64,000 nucleotides of DNA from Actinomyces dentalis DSM 19115 (GCF_000429225.1 NZ_AUBL01000015.1:1-64000); one strand, 5' to 3'. Positions 8,821 through 19,863 are shown, numbered from the stretch's first letter. A program made the numbers and translations. Notes: generated by a model not told the origin, from the letters alone.

Positions 8821-9789
8821 GTGGGTCGACACTCTCAAAGCAGTTCCCTGCGCACGACGGCGGTCGGGCTCGGGGCGCTCGTTCAGAAGGGCTTGACTTC
8901 CTCCGCCAGCCCTGCACGTGGGCGCCGGCGGGCGGAGAAGGCGCCGCGCAGCGTCATCTCGCCGACGATGTACCGCGCGGGCGGTGTCGCGGCCGCCCTG
9001 GCGCTGGCCGTATCCGGCGGCGCCTACGCGGCGGTCCAGGCCACGGGCCCGGATGCCCGGCCGATGACCGAGAGCCAGGCGCGTCTTCAGGACCTCGCCG
9101 ACAACTCCGCTCCGGACGTCGACGACTCCGCCCCGGCGGCCGACGAATCGCCGGAGCTGCCGGTCGAGGGCGATCAGTCCTCGATGACCACGGTCACCGA
9201 GGACGTGACCGATGCGCACACCTCCACCCAGGAGGAGACCGACTCGCTGCCGCAGGGGCAGACCCAGGTCAAGACCGCCGGCGTCGACGGGGTCTCCCGC
9301 GTCACCTATCAGGTGACCATGCGCGACGGCCAGGAGGTCTCCCGCGAGGCCGTCTCCAGCGTGGTGGTCACCCAGCGGGTCGATGAGGTTGTGCTCGTGG
9401 GCACCGGTGACGCGACGGCGTCGGCCGCGCCCGCCGCCGCCGCGTCGTCGGCCCCCGCGGCGGAGACCGCCGCCGCCGGAACCGACGCCGCCTCCGCCCA
9501 GGCCGTCGCCAGGTCCATGATGGGCTCCTACGGCTGGGGGGACGACCAGTTCTCCTGCCTGGTCAGCCTGTGGAACCGCGAGTCCAGCTGGAACTATCAG
9601 GCCGAGAACGCCTCCTCCGGCGCCTACGGCATCCCCCAGTCCCTGCCCGGGTCGAAGATGGGCTCGGTCGGTGCGGACTGGCGCACCAACCCCACCACCC
9701 AGATCGTCTGGGGCCTCGGCTACATCTCCGGCCGCTACGGCTCGCCCTGCTCCGCCTGGGCGCACTCGGAGGCGACCGGCTGGTACTGA
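8821..9789 (+). CDS. G5-domain / lysozyme-like wall hydrolase at the rpfB locus
   Basis: This 322-aa exported protein starts at GTG 8821, chosen from the promoter above and AGGACAGGA. A basic region (RGRRRAEK) precedes a signal-anchor helix at ~52-72. An acidic linker follows, then a G5 domain (~130-195; VTYQVTMRDGQEVSRE, RVDEVVLVGTG). After an Ala-rich linker comes a C-terminal transglycosylase/aggregation-promoting-factor-like domain (~225-322). Its motifs are WNRESSWN (probable catalytic Glu), SGAYGIPQSLPGSKM and two cysteines. In mycobacteria this locus encodes RpfB (DUF348-G5-Rpf). Here the DUF348 repeats are absent and the muralytic domain is of another type. Likely role: peptidoglycan cleavage at the cell surface. 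Confidence 0.85.
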   Translation: MGRHSQSSSLRTTAVGLGALVQKGLTSSASPARGRRRAEKAPRSVISPTMYRAGGVAAALALAVSGGAYAAVQATGPDARPMTESQARLQDLADNSAPDVDDSAPAADESPELPVEGDQSSMTTVTEDVTDAHTSTQEETDSLPQGQTQVKTAGVDGVSRVTYQVTMRDGQEVSREAVSSVVVTQRVDEVVLVGTGDATASAAPAAAASSAPAAETAAAGTDAASAQAVARSMMGSYGWGDDQFSCLVSLWNRESSWNYQAENASSGAYGIPQSLPGSKMGSVGADWRTNPTTQIVWGLGYISGRYGSPCSAWAHSEATGWY

Positions 9790-10111
9790 TCGGCGGGTGC
9801 GGCCGGCTGATCGGCCGGTCCGGGTCGCAAGGCGAGCGCCGCGGCCCGTCCGCCACCGCCATGATCCGCCCGTTGCGGCGGCCCCGCTCCGACGGGGCGG
9901 CCCACCGCCGGAGTACGCGGCGGTCCTTGCCGCGCCGGTCCGTCCGGGCCGGCCGACGGCGGGGGCCGCGTCTTCTCATGCCCGATACGGTTCGAGCCGG
10001 TGAGGCCGCACGTCCTTGAAATCAGACCAGCGATCATGCTCCTCGCCACCGACGCCCCTCGATGCGGGCGGGACTGCCCGTGGCATGCGCTCTGCCCGCT
10101 ACGCTGTTGTT
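9790..10111. other. Gene-free interval before rsmA
   Basis: These 322 bp are GC-rich and encode no protein I can support. The only signal I see is TACGCT at 10100-10105, whose last base is 6 nt from the rsmA ATG, with no Shine-Dalgarno between. rsmA may therefore be transcribed as a leaderless message from its own promoter. Confidence 0.5.
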
Positions 10112-11047
10112 ATGTCTGAGACCTCCGCCGTCCACGGCGGGCGGCGCGACGCCCCCGCCCGCGGCCTGCTCGGCCCGACGGACGTGCGCGGACTCGTCCG
10201 GGCCCTGGGCATCCGCCCCGCCAAGGCCCGGGGGCAGAACTTCGTCCACGACGCCGGCACGGTGCGCCGCATCGTCCGCCGCGCCGGGGTGCGGCCGGGC
10301 GAGGAGGTCCTCGAGATCGGCCCGGGCCTGGGCTCGCTCACCCTGGCGCTCCTGGAGGCCGGGGCCCGCGTCACCGCCGTGGAGATCGACCCGCGGCTCG
10401 CGCGCGCCCTGCCCGTCACCGCCGCCGCCCGCCTGCCGGACGCCGCCGCCCGCCTGCGCGTCGTGACCGCCGACGCCCTGACCATCGACGGGCCGCACGC
10501 CCTGGGCGCCGGCCCCTGCCCGACCCGCCTCGTGGCGAACCTGCCCTACAACGTGGCCGTCCCGGTCCTGCTCACTCTGCTCGCCGCCCTGCCCGCCCTG
10601 CGCTCGGCCACCGTCATGGTGCAGGCCGAGGTCGCCGACCGCCTCGCCGCGGCCCCCGGGACCAGGGCCTACGGCGTCCCCAGCGTCAAGGCCGCCTGGT
10701 ACGCCTCGGCCAGGCGCACGATCACCATCGGGCGGACCGTCTTCTGGCCCGCGCCCAACGTCGACTCGGCCCTCGTCGAACTCGTCCGGCGCGACCCGCC
10801 CGCCACCGCGGCCGCCCGCCAGGAGGTCTTCGCCGTCGTCGACGCCGCCTTCGCCCAGCGGCGCAAGACCCTGCGCCGGGCCCTGGCCCCCCTGACGGCG
10901 GGCCCCGGGGCCGCCGAGGCCGCGATCCGCGCCGCCGGCATCGACCCGGGCCTGCGCGGCGAGGCGCTCGACGTCGCCGCCTTCGCCCGCCTCGCCGAGC
11001 GCCTGTTCCCCCGCCCCGCCGAGAGCACGCCCGAGGAGACCCCGTGA
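10112..11047 (+). CDS. rsmA: 16S rRNA dimethyladenosine transferase (KsgA)
   Basis: This 311-aa SAM-dependent enzyme N6,N6-dimethylates A1518/A1519 of 16S rRNA late in 30S assembly. Motif [15 protein letters not shown] is followed by the SAM loop [20 protein letters not shown] (motif I), AVEIDPRLA (motif II) and the catalytic [11 protein letters not shown] (motif IV). A basic C-terminal helical domain follows ([10 protein letters not shown]). ATG 10112 is preferred over longer in-frame starts because of the -10 hexamer 6 nt upstream and the family length. The stop codon overlaps the ispE GTG by four bases (GTGA), so the genes are translationally coupled. Confidence 0.96.
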   Translation: MSETSAVHGGRRDAPARGLLGPTDVRGLVRALGIRPAKARGQNFVHDAGTVRRIVRRAGVRPGEEVLEIGPGLGSLTLALLEAGARVTAVEIDPRLARALPVTAAARLPDAAARLRVVTADALTIDGPHALGAGPCPTRLVANLPYNVAVPVLLTLLAALPALRSATVMVQAEVADRLAAAPGTRAYGVPSVKAAWYASARRTITIGRTVFWPAPNVDSALVELVRRDPPATAAARQEVFAVVDAAFAQRRKTLRRALAPLTAGPGAAEAAIRAAGIDPGLRGEALDVAAFARLAERLFPRPAESTPEETP

Positions 11048-12017
11048 GCCACCTGCGCGCCGTCCCCAGCGGCCCGACGCCGCCCTCGCGCTCCGGGTCG
11101 GCCACCTCGGTGCGGGTCGAGGCGCCCGGCAAGGTCAACCTCTTCCTGTCCTGCGGGGCCCGGGGGGCGGACGGCTACCACCCGCTGACCACCGTTTTCC
11201 AGGCGGTCCGCCTCATCGAGACCGTCACCGCCCGCCGCCAGGCCGTCGCCGCCCGCGGGCGGGTCACCCTCACCATCGAGGGCGGCCCGCCGGGCCTGCC
11301 CGTCGACGAGCGCAACCTGGCGGTCCGGGCCGCCCTCCTGCTGGCGCGGACCACCGGCGTGCGCGAGGGCGTCGACCTCCTCCTGCGCAAGCGCGTTCCC
11401 GTCGCCGGCGGCATGGCCGGCGGGTCGGCCGACGCCGCGGCCGCCCTCGTCGCCTGCAACCAGTTGTGGGGGACCGGCCTGAACCTCGCAGAGCTGACCG
11501 GCCTGGCCGCCCGGCTCGGGGCGGACGTGCCCTTCCCGCTGCTGGGCGCCACCGCCGTCGGGCACGGCCGGGGGGACGACCTCAGCCCACTCATGACGCG
11601 GGGCACCTACCAGTGGGTCTTCGCGCTGGCCCACGAGGGCCTGTCCACCCCCGTGGTCTTCGCCCGCTTCGACGAGCTGGCGGCCGCCGCCGGGCGCGCG
11701 CCCGTCACCCGCGAGGTCCCCGACGCGCTCACGACCGCCCTGCGCACGGGCGACCCCGGCGCACTGGCGCCCGCCCTGCACAACGACCTGCAGGCCGCCG
11801 CCGTCGACCTGCGCCCCGCCCTCGCCGAGGTCATCGCCCTGGCGGAGCGGGCCGGGGCGCTGCGCGCCATCGTCTCCGGCTCGGGGCCCACCGTGGCCGC
11901 GCTCGTGCCGGAGGCCGCCACCGCCATGCGCGTGTGCCGGACCCTGACGGCCTCCGGCCTGGTCTCCGGGACCGTGCGCGCCGACGCCCCCGTCGCCGGG
12001 GCCAGGGCGGTGGGCTG

Positions 12018-12018
<1 letters not shown>
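11044..12018 (+). CDS. ispE: 4-diphosphocytidyl-2-C-methyl-D-erythritol kinase
   Basis: This 324-aa GHMP kinase phosphorylates CDP-ME in the MEP isoprenoid pathway. The N-terminal substrate motif is PGKVNLFLS with [12 protein letters not shown]. The GHMP ATP loop is [16 protein letters not shown] (~residues 120-135), and the C-terminal glycine motif is [11 protein letters not shown]-like ([13 protein letters not shown]). It starts with GTG inside the rsmA stop and ends in TGATG shared with the next gene. It supplies precursors that the cis-prenyltransferase at 59.7 kb uses. Confidence 0.96.
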
Positions 12019-13874
<1,856 letters not shown>

Positions 13875-14045
13875 CGGCGCCGGTCCGCCCCCCCCGTGAC
13901 GGCGTCCACTACGCTCTTTTCATCCTTCACCGAGCCTTTCTCGCCGGGAGCGGCGGGCTCGTGGGTCGGGATCGTCATGATGGTGCGGATGGGCGGGCGC
14001 GGTGTGGTGCGGGTGGGGCTCCTGGGGCGGTCCGGGGCGGGGGCG

Positions 14046-14165
14046 TGTCCAGATCTGTTGCAAAGGCGCTCCGGGCCGGGATCGACGGCGAGCAGAAGCG
14101 CGGAATATCAACGATTCTCCTCCGGCGTCCCAGCGGGATTCGGGCCTTTGCAACAGATTTGGACA
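14046..14165 (+). mobile_element. 120-bp element with 22-bp terminal inverted repeats, copy 1
   Basis: The left end TGTCCAGATCTGTTGCAAAG and the right end are inverted copies (one mismatch over 22 bp). The interior contains GCGGAATATCAACG. A copy of exactly the same length lies at 63567-63686. It is in reverse orientation, yet outside the element both copies have the same left flank (GTGCGGGTGGGGCT) and right flank (AAC[AG]GCGCCGCC). The element is too small to encode a transposase. It behaves like a MITE or an invertible cassette. No recombinase lies nearby. Confidence 0.75.
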
Positions 14166-14230
14166 AACAGCGCCGCCAGTGGCCCCTCGGGGTGAGTCGC
14201 CGCGGAGGTTATTCAGTGGGCGCATGGCGG

Positions 14231-14332
14231 TGTTCTCCTTGGACCACTTGCGTGCGGTTGGACCACGGTGGTCCGACCGTCGTTCTCGAGGGCGAAGTGC
14301 GCGTCCCGGCGTCCGGGGCGAGGCGGCGCCGG
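14231..14332. repeat. Dispersed ~105-bp repeat, copy 2
   Basis: This is the partner of 129-233: GGACCACTTGCGT, GGACCACGGTGGTCC (a perfect 14-bp dyad apart from one centre base), CGTTCTCGAG and GGCGTCCGGGGCG are shared. It lies in the same orientation 66 bp right of the 120-bp inverted-repeat element. In both copies the minus strand is open and could encode a short Arg-rich peptide, but no start site supports this. Confidence 0.7.
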
Positions 14333-14474
14333 TCCCACCCCGGAGCTTCTCCACCGAGAAAGGCTCACTGTACGGGGAAAGGGCGTAGCGGTGGGTGAAA
14401 AGGGGCGGCCCCCGCTACCGGGACGGCCCAGGCGGCCTTGTGGGGCAGGGTCGGGGAATCCCGGGCGGCCCCCG

Positions 14475-15107
14475 CTACCGGTCCGGCCCGCCGTCGCGCA
14501 GCTCGGGCTTGGGCTCCATGGCCCGCAGGCCGTTCCAGGCGAGGTTGACCATGTGGGCGGCGGCCTCCTCCTTGCTCATGGCCCGATTCTCCAGCCACCA
14601 CCACGCCGGCGAGGAGACGATCCCCACGAGCATCTGGGCGTACAGCGGGGCGGTGCGCGGATCGATCCCGTGGTCGGAGAACTGGGAGGCGAGAATGCCC
14701 GAGACCTGGATGGCCACGTCCGCCAGGAGCGTCGAGTAGGTGCGCGCGGCCCGGTCGGTGGATGAGGACAGCAGGCGGAAGCCGTCGGGGGAGTCCTCGA
14801 TGTAGGTCAGCAGCGCCAGGGCGGCGCGCTCGAGGATGATCGACGGGGAGCCCGAGGAGCGCAGCGAGGCGGTGATGGTCGAGGAGATGGCGGTGAGCTC
14901 GCGATCGACGATGACGGCGTAGAGCCCCTCCTTGCCGCCGAAGTGCTCGTAGACCACCGGCTTGGAGACCTTGGCCCGGCTGGCGATCTCCTCGATGGAG
15001 GTGCCCTCGAAGCCCTTCTCGGCGAACAGGCGCCGGGCGACGTCGATGAGCTGCTCGCGCCGTTCACTCGCGCTCATCCGGGTCCGCTTGCTCGCCTTGC
15101 TCGCCAT
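14475..15107 (-). CDS. TetR-family transcriptional regulator
   Basis: This 210-aa protein has a typical TetR N-terminal helix-turn-helix. Residues ~15-60 read REQLIDVARRLFAEKGFEGT, then IEEIASRAKVSKPVVYEHFG. The all-helical ligand-binding domain continues to residue 200. ATG 15107 is chosen; an ATG 12 nt upstream in frame is possible. Neither has a strong Shine-Dalgarno. A TetR regulator sits between glmU and mfd in mycobacteria (Rv1019, from memory), so this may be the syntenic gene. Its target and ligand are unknown. It diverges from tRNA-Gln. Confidence 0.88.
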   Translation of the reverse strand: MASKASKRTRMSASERREQLIDVARRLFAEKGFEGTSIEEIASRAKVSKPVVYEHFGGKEGLYAVIVDRELTAISSTITASLRSSGSPSIILERAALALLTYIEDSPDGFRLLSSSTDRAARTYSTLLADVAIQVSGILASQFSDHGIDPRTAPLYAQMLVGIVSSPAWWWLENRAMSKEEAAAHMVNLAWNGLRAMEPKPELRDGGPDR

Positions 15108-15237
15108 GGGCACAATCATGCCGCGCCGCACGGGCCCGCAGGAGGGCGCGGGCGGGCCGGCCGGGTTCCCGTGGATGGACGGGCCGTGTGAGACACTGGC
15201 CCGCAGCCGCGGGGCCGGTGAGGCCCGGCCGCGGCGT

Positions 15238-15309
15238 TCCGCCCTGGTGTAGTGGCAGCACGCAGGCCTTTGGAGCCTTGAGGCCCGGGTTCGAACCCTG
15301 GGGGCGGAG
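15238..15309 (+). tRNA. tRNA-Gln (anticodon TTG)
   Basis: The acceptor stem TCCGCCC (15238-15244) pairs with GGGCGGA (15302-15308). The D arm is GTG...CAC. The anticodon loop CTTTGGA (15268-15274) gives TTG, reading CAA. The T arm CCGGG-TTCGAAC-CCTGG is intact. The outermost anticodon-stem pair is a C-T mismatch. No CCA is encoded. It lies 151 bp before glmU; a tRNA-Gln next to glmU is common in actinobacteria. Confidence 0.93.
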
Positions 15310-15460
15310 CGGACCGGCCGACGCCGCGCCCGACGGCCGCCGCGACCGCTTCGTGACACGGCGCTCGCCCCGCCTACCGCGTTCGGCGCGCACCGGGGAC
15401 ATAGGATGAGGCCGCGGGCCCCGGGTCCGCGCACCGTGAGCATCAGCGAGAAGAGGACTT

Positions 15461-16468
15461 GTGGCTTCCACGACCCCCGCCGCCGTCATCGTCATGGCCG
15501 CAGGCAAGGGAACCCGGATGCGTTCGACCACCCCGAAGGTGCTCCACCGCATCGGCGGGCGCAGCCTCCTGGACCACGCGGTGACGGCCGCGCGGGGCCT
15601 GCGCCCCGAGCACCTGGTCGTCGTGGTCCGCCACGAGCGCGCCGCCGTCGTCGCCCACCTGGCCCAGGTCGCCCCCGACGCCGTGCCCGCCGACCAGGAC
15701 GAGATCCCCGGGACCGGCCGCGCCGTGGCCTGCGCCCTGGCCGCCCTGCCCGCCGAGCTGACCGGCCCCGTCGTCGTCACCAGCGGGGACGTGCCCCTGC
15801 TGGACACGGCCACCCTGGAGGCGCTCGTCGCCCAGCACCGCGAGAGGGGCGACGCCGTCACCCTGCTCACCGCCGAGCTGGACGACCCCACCGGCTACGG
15901 CCGCGTCATCCGCGCGGGCGGGCCGGACGCGCTCGCGGTCGCCGGGGTCGTCGAGCACCGCGACGCCACGCCCGAGCAGCGGGCGGTGCGCGAGATCAAC
16001 GCCGGCGTCTACGTCTTCGACGCCGCGCACCTGCGCGACGCCCTGGCAACCCTGGGCACGGACAACGACCAGGGTGAGATCTATCTCACTGACGTCGTCG
16101 CCCGCGCTCACAGTCAGGGGCTGTCCGCCTCCGCGCTGGTCGTCTCCGACCACTGGCTCGTCGAGGGCTGCAACGACCGGGTCCAGCTCGCCGCTCTCGG
16201 CGCCGAGCTCAACCGCCGCGTCCTGAGGCGGTGGATGGTCGAGGGCGTCAGCGTGACCGACCCGTCCTCCACCTGGGTCGACGTGACCGTCGAGCTGGCC
16301 CGCGACGTGGAGCTCGAGCCGGGGGCACTGCTGCGCGGGCGCACCCGGGTGGGCGAGGGCACGCGCGTGGGCGCCTACTCCATCCTGACCGACGTCGACA
16401 TCCCGGCGGGCGCCCGCGTGGCGCCCTTCAGCCTGCTCGACGGCGACGCTCCGGCCCGCGGGGTCTGA
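15461..16468 (+). CDS. glmU: Truncated GlmU: GlcNAc-1-P uridyltransferase domain only
   Basis: This 335-aa protein is a nucleotidyltransferase forming UDP-GlcNAc from GlcNAc-1-P and UTP. Motifs are AAGKGTRMRSTTPKVLH (~residues 12-28), PGTGRAV, SGDVPLL, GYGRVIR, REINAGVYVF and NDQGEIYLTDVV. Bifunctional GlmU proteins are ~450-480 aa. Here the sequence stops after a few left-handed beta-helix turns (EGVSVTDPSSTWVD ... YSILTDVDIPAGA). Only 82 bp separate its stop from prs, and no acetyltransferase remnant is visible. GTG 15461 follows AAGAGGACTT. The GlcN-1-P acetyltransferase step must be supplied elsewhere, or acetylation occurs by another route (inference). Confidence 0.9.
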   Translation: MASTTPAAVIVMAAGKGTRMRSTTPKVLHRIGGRSLLDHAVTAARGLRPEHLVVVVRHERAAVVAHLAQVAPDAVPADQDEIPGTGRAVACALAALPAELTGPVVVTSGDVPLLDTATLEALVAQHRERGDAVTLLTAELDDPTGYGRVIRAGGPDALAVAGVVEHRDATPEQRAVREINAGVYVFDAAHLRDALATLGTDNDQGEIYLTDVVARAHSQGLSASALVVSDHWLVEGCNDRVQLAALGAELNRRVLRRWMVEGVSVTDPSSTWVDVTVELARDVELEPGALLRGRTRVGEGTRVGAYSILTDVDIPAGARVAPFSLLDGDAPARGV

Positions 16469-16550
16469 GAGCGGAATAGCACCGAGGCGTGACCGTCCGG
16501 GCCGCGCGCACCAACCGGGGCCCCAGGGCCCTTGAGAGGGGAACGAGTTC

Positions 16551-17525
16551 ATGACGGGCATCATCACCAGCGGGGAGAAGCGGCTGGTCATCGTCTCCGG
16601 GCGCGCGCACCCGGCGCTGGCCGCCGCCGTCGCCCGCGAGCTCGGCACCGAGGTGCTGTCCTCCACGGCCTACGACTTCTCCAACGGCGAGACCTATGTC
16701 CGTTTCAACGAGTCGGTGCGCGGCTGCGACGTCTTCGTCGTCCAGTCCCACGGGGACCGGGTCAACGACTGGGTCATGGAGCAGCTCATCATGGTCGACG
16801 CCCTCAAGCGCGCCTCGGCCAAGCGGATCAGCGTGGTCGCCCCCTTCTTCCCCTACGCCCGCCAGGACAAGAAGCACCTGGGGCGCGAGCCGATCAGCGC
16901 CCGGCTGGTGGCCGACCTGTACAAGACGGCCGGCGCGGACCGGCTCATGAGCGTGGACCTGCACTCCAGCCAGGAGCAGGGCTTCTTCGACGGGCCCTGG
17001 GACCACCTGTGGGCCCAGCCGGTGCTGGTGGACTACATCCGCGGGCGCATCGACGCCTCCCGCGCGGCCGTCGTCTCCCCGGACGCCGGCCGTATTCGCG
17101 TGGCCGAGCGCTGGGCCAACGCCCTGGGGGGCACGCCGCTGGCCTTCGTCCACAAGACCCGGGACGTCACCCGCCCCAACGAGTCGGTGGCCAACCGCGT
17201 CGTCGGCGACGTCAAGGACCGCTCCTGCATTCTGGTCGACGACATGATCGACACGGGCGGGACCATCGCCAAGGCCGTCCGGGTGGTGATGACCGCCGGG
17301 GCCAAGGAGGTCATCGTGGCCGCCACGCACGGCGTGCTCACCGGTCCGGCGGTCGAGCGCCTGTCGACCTGCGGGGCCAAGGAGATCGTCGTCACCGACA
17401 CCCTGCCGATCCCGGCGGCCAAGCGCTTCGAGCGCCTGACGGTTCTGCCCATCGCCCCGCTCCTGGCGCGCGCGATCAAGGCGGTTTTCGACGACGGAAG
17501 CGTCGCCCGCCTGTTCGAGGCGTGA
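16551..17525 (+). CDS. prs: Ribose-phosphate pyrophosphokinase
   Basis: This 324-aa enzyme makes PRPP from ribose-5-P and ATP. The ATP flexible loop is PYARQDKKHLGREPISA (~residues 100-116). The metal-binding VDLHSSQEQGFF and the PRPP signature DDMIDTGGTI (~232-241) are present. Length is standard. ATG 16551 is preceded by GAGAGGGGAACG. It follows glmU directly, and the glmU-prs pair is conserved in actinobacteria. A GC-rich hairpin about 70 bp downstream probably ends the transcript. Confidence 0.96.
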   Translation: MTGIITSGEKRLVIVSGRAHPALAAAVARELGTEVLSSTAYDFSNGETYVRFNESVRGCDVFVVQSHGDRVNDWVMEQLIMVDALKRASAKRISVVAPFFPYARQDKKHLGREPISARLVADLYKTAGADRLMSVDLHSSQEQGFFDGPWDHLWAQPVLVDYIRGRIDASRAAVVSPDAGRIRVAERWANALGGTPLAFVHKTRDVTRPNESVANRVVGDVKDRSCILVDDMIDTGGTIAKAVRVVMTAGAKEVIVAATHGVLTGPAVERLSTCGAKEIVVTDTLPIPAAKRFERLTVLPIAPLLARAIKAVFDDGSVARLFEA

Positions 17526-17835
17526 GGGGCGTGACGCCGTCGTGACACGGGAACCGGGATCGCGGTCCGCCGCCTGACGCGCCGAACCGCGGCAAGTGGG
17601 GCGGCCGCTCCCCGATACGGGGGCGGCCGCCCCATTCGTGGGAGGTCGGTCACTCGAATTGTCACAGCCAGATCACGATTAGGTCGCGATCGTCTATCGG
17701 TCACAATTTTCTATCGACGGGCCTCTACCCTGGTTGGGCCCCCGATGCCCTGAACGGGCTGCGCGCGGGCGCACTGTCCCAAGTCTCCGTCTAACACCGA
17801 TCACGGAGCTCATACTCTCTTCCCTAGGAGTGCTG
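17526..17835. other. Intergenic region with terminator and AT-rich upstream region
   Basis: The left half contains the prs terminator-like hairpin (17598-17633). From 17650 to 17725 the DNA is unusually AT-rich for this genome, with TTGTCA, GATTAGGTCGCGATC and two copies of TCTATCG (in CGTCTATCGG and TTCTATCGAC). This is the probable promoter/operator region of the surface protein at 17836, but I cannot fix a -35/-10 pair. Confidence 0.4.
17598..17633 (+). terminator. Hairpin after prs
   Basis: GGGGCGGCCGCTCCCC pairs with GGGGGCGGCCGCCCC around a short ATAC-containing loop. One bulge interrupts the stem. There is no T-run, as is common for actinobacterial hairpins. It lies 73 bp after the prs stop. 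Confidence 0.6.
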
Positions 17836-19641
17836 ATGCGTGAATTCACGCCGCCCGTCGGGCGGATCGCCGGAATGAGGACGCGAAGGCGGGTGGATGT
17901 CGTTCTGCTCGCGCTCCTGACCGCCCTCGCCTCGCTCGCCCTCGTCCTGCCGGGTCTGAGCGCCCCGGCGCGCGCCGACGTCAATGCGGGCATCAAGGTC
18001 ACCGACCTCACCCTGACCAAGTCCGACAAGACCGGCGCGGACCTCGAGGGCCCCGTCAAGGTCAAGGACATCGCCAAGCTGTCCTTCACATGGGACGCCA
18101 CCGGCGCGAACCCCACGTCGGGGGACAGCTTCAGCATCGGCCTGGGCGACTACTTCACCAACCTCGTGGAGCCCCAGACCGCGTCGATGGCGGTCACCTA
18201 CAACGGCCAGGTCACCGAGGTCGGCACGTGCACCCTGGATAAGACGACGGCGACCTGCACCTTCAACGACAAGATCGACGAGCTCAAGGCCGCCGGCTTC
18301 ACCAGCTTCAAGGGGACCACCAGCGCGCTGCTGCTGGTCATCGGCCAGACCACCTCTGAGACGACGCAGATGACCGTCAACGGCAACGCCGTCGACGTGG
18401 ACCTGCCCGGGACCGGCGGCATCCGGCCCCACGACCCCGTCGAGTGGCACATGAGCAAGGTCGGGTCGGTCATCGGCGAGAACTCCAGGAACATCTACTG
18501 GGAGATCGACTTCGGGGCGGACTACATCGCCAAGCAGCTCGAGGGCGTGACGGTGGACGGCCAGACGAACAGCACCATCGTCTTCACCGACACCCTCGGC
18601 ACGGGCTCGACGTTCGTCACGGACCCGGCGAGCTGGCAGCTGCAGTACTGGGGTCAGGCCAACGGGGACTTCCCCGACAAGGGCGTCACCCTGGCCGATG
18701 GCAACGGGGGCCTCAACGACAGCAAGTTCACCATCACGCCCGCGATCGAGGGCAACACCGCCACGATCTCGGTCACCGGCCCCTTCAAGCCGGGCGCCAA
18801 CTACCGCATCTACTACCAGTCCGCCTTCGAGACGGGCACGCCCGAGCGGGGCTTCAGCTACGAGAACAAGGTCTCCATCCCCAATGGCGAGGAGGCCAGC
18901 AACAGCCAGACCTACACGTCGACCTTCAACGTCTCCGTCGAGATGGCCGCCGGCTTCGGCGGGTTCGACGTCCTCAAGCAGGCCGACGGCGACGCGGCCA
19001 ACAAGGTCCCCACGGGAACGGCCTTCGATGTCACGGTCAACTACGTCCTGCCCGAGAAGGCCAGCACCTACACGGGGTGGCAGGCGCCGGGGACGCTGAA
19101 CCCGGACAACAAGACCGGTTCCACGACCATGAAGGTCGAGCTCGGCAAGGCGGTCGCCTATCCGGGGACCTTCCCCGCGGGGACCACGATCACGCTGAGC
19201 GAGGACCCGGCCAGCGCCTCCCCGGCGGCGGAGGGATACACCTGGGGCGAGCCGGTCTTCACCGTCGGCGGGGAGCAGGATAAGGAGAAGACCGACACCT
19301 TCACCGTCGAGAACCAGAAGGCCACCGCGGTCACGCTGACCAATACGGCGACGCTCACGCCGGTGCCGCCGAACCCGGAGCCGAACCCGAACCCCAACCC
19401 CAACCCGAACCCCAACCCCAACCCGAACCCCAACCCGGCGGTGCCCAGCCCGACGACGTCGTCGCCGAGCCCGGCGGCGTCCAACCCCAACCCGGCGCCG
19501 TCCAGCCCGAGCCCCAAGCCCGGCAACTCCTCGCTGGCCTCGACGGGCGCGAGCGTCCTGGTGCCGCTGCTGGTGGCCGGCGGCGCCCTCCTGGGCGGAG
19601 GCGCGCTGATGCTGCGCCGTCGTCGTAGCACCCGGGCCTGA
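17836..19641 (+). CDS. Wall-anchored adhesin/fimbrillin-like surface protein (LASTG)
   Basis: This 601-aa exported protein has a Sec signal (basic RTRRR, hydrophobic VVLLALLTALASLALVLPG, cleavage near ARA-DV, residue ~45). Two Ig-like adhesin domains follow (~50-370), resembling the N2/N3 fold of MSCRAMM adhesins. A DUF5979-like beta domain comes next (~375-500, GGFDVLKQADGDAANKVPTG). A proline/asparagine repeat (PNPNPN..., ~513-534) and a Pro/Ser linker act as wall spacer. The C-terminal sorting signal is LASTG (~567), a 22-residue helix and RRRRS. ATG 17836 follows TAGGAGTGCTG. The second residue of the sorting motif is Ala, not Pro. No sortase is in the window. Probable role: adhesion. Confidence 0.87.
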   Translation: MREFTPPVGRIAGMRTRRRVDVVLLALLTALASLALVLPGLSAPARADVNAGIKVTDLTLTKSDKTGADLEGPVKVKDIAKLSFTWDATGANPTSGDSFSIGLGDYFTNLVEPQTASMAVTYNGQVTEVGTCTLDKTTATCTFNDKIDELKAAGFTSFKGTTSALLLVIGQTTSETTQMTVNGNAVDVDLPGTGGIRPHDPVEWHMSKVGSVIGENSRNIYWEIDFGADYIAKQLEGVTVDGQTNSTIVFTDTLGTGSTFVTDPASWQLQYWGQANGDFPDKGVTLADGNGGLNDSKFTITPAIEGNTATISVTGPFKPGANYRIYYQSAFETGTPERGFSYENKVSIPNGEEASNSQTYTSTFNVSVEMAAGFGGFDVLKQADGDAANKVPTGTAFDVTVNYVLPEKASTYTGWQAPGTLNPDNKTGSTTMKVELGKAVAYPGTFPAGTTITLSEDPASASPAAEGYTWGEPVFTVGGEQDKEKTDTFTVENQKATAVTLTNTATLTPVPPNPEPNPNPNPNPNPNPNPNPNPAVPSPTTSSPSPAASNPNPAPSSPSPKPGNSSLASTGASVLVPLLVAGGALLGGGALMLRRRRSTRA

Positions 19642-19863
19642 GCGGACGGGGTCCTAAGAGGCGACGCGGATCGCCGGCGGTCGTGCCGGTCGTGGCGGGA
19701 GGACCCGCCGCGGCCGGCGCGACCGCCGTTATCGGGGCGCGCGAGGGGCGGGCGCCCGCGTCGGGCGCGCGGGGGCCGGTCCCGACGCCGTCGCCGGGCG
19801 CGCGGGAGGCCGGCCGGCACCGGCCCGGCGGGGCCGGCGCGGCGAGGCTCTACACTCCGCAGC

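Larger units (their letters stand above)
13875..14474. other. Repeat-filled intergenic region
   Basis: This 600-bp gap between the ABC-F gene and the convergent tetR gene carries no supported gene. It holds the 120-bp inverted-repeat element (14046-14165), copy 2 of the ~105-bp repeat (14231-14332) and the motif GAGAAAGGCTCACTG at 14356-14370. A 19-bp direct repeat GGGCGGCCCCCGCTACCGG occurs at 14403-14421 and 14463-14481; the second copy runs into the 3' end of tetR. Confidence 0.7.

Noticed and set aside
14046-14165. Short peptide MSKSVAKA...ATDLD encoded by the 120-bp element
   Set aside because: It arises from translating the terminal inverted repeats. The reading frame is not maintained by a start site or by the third copy.
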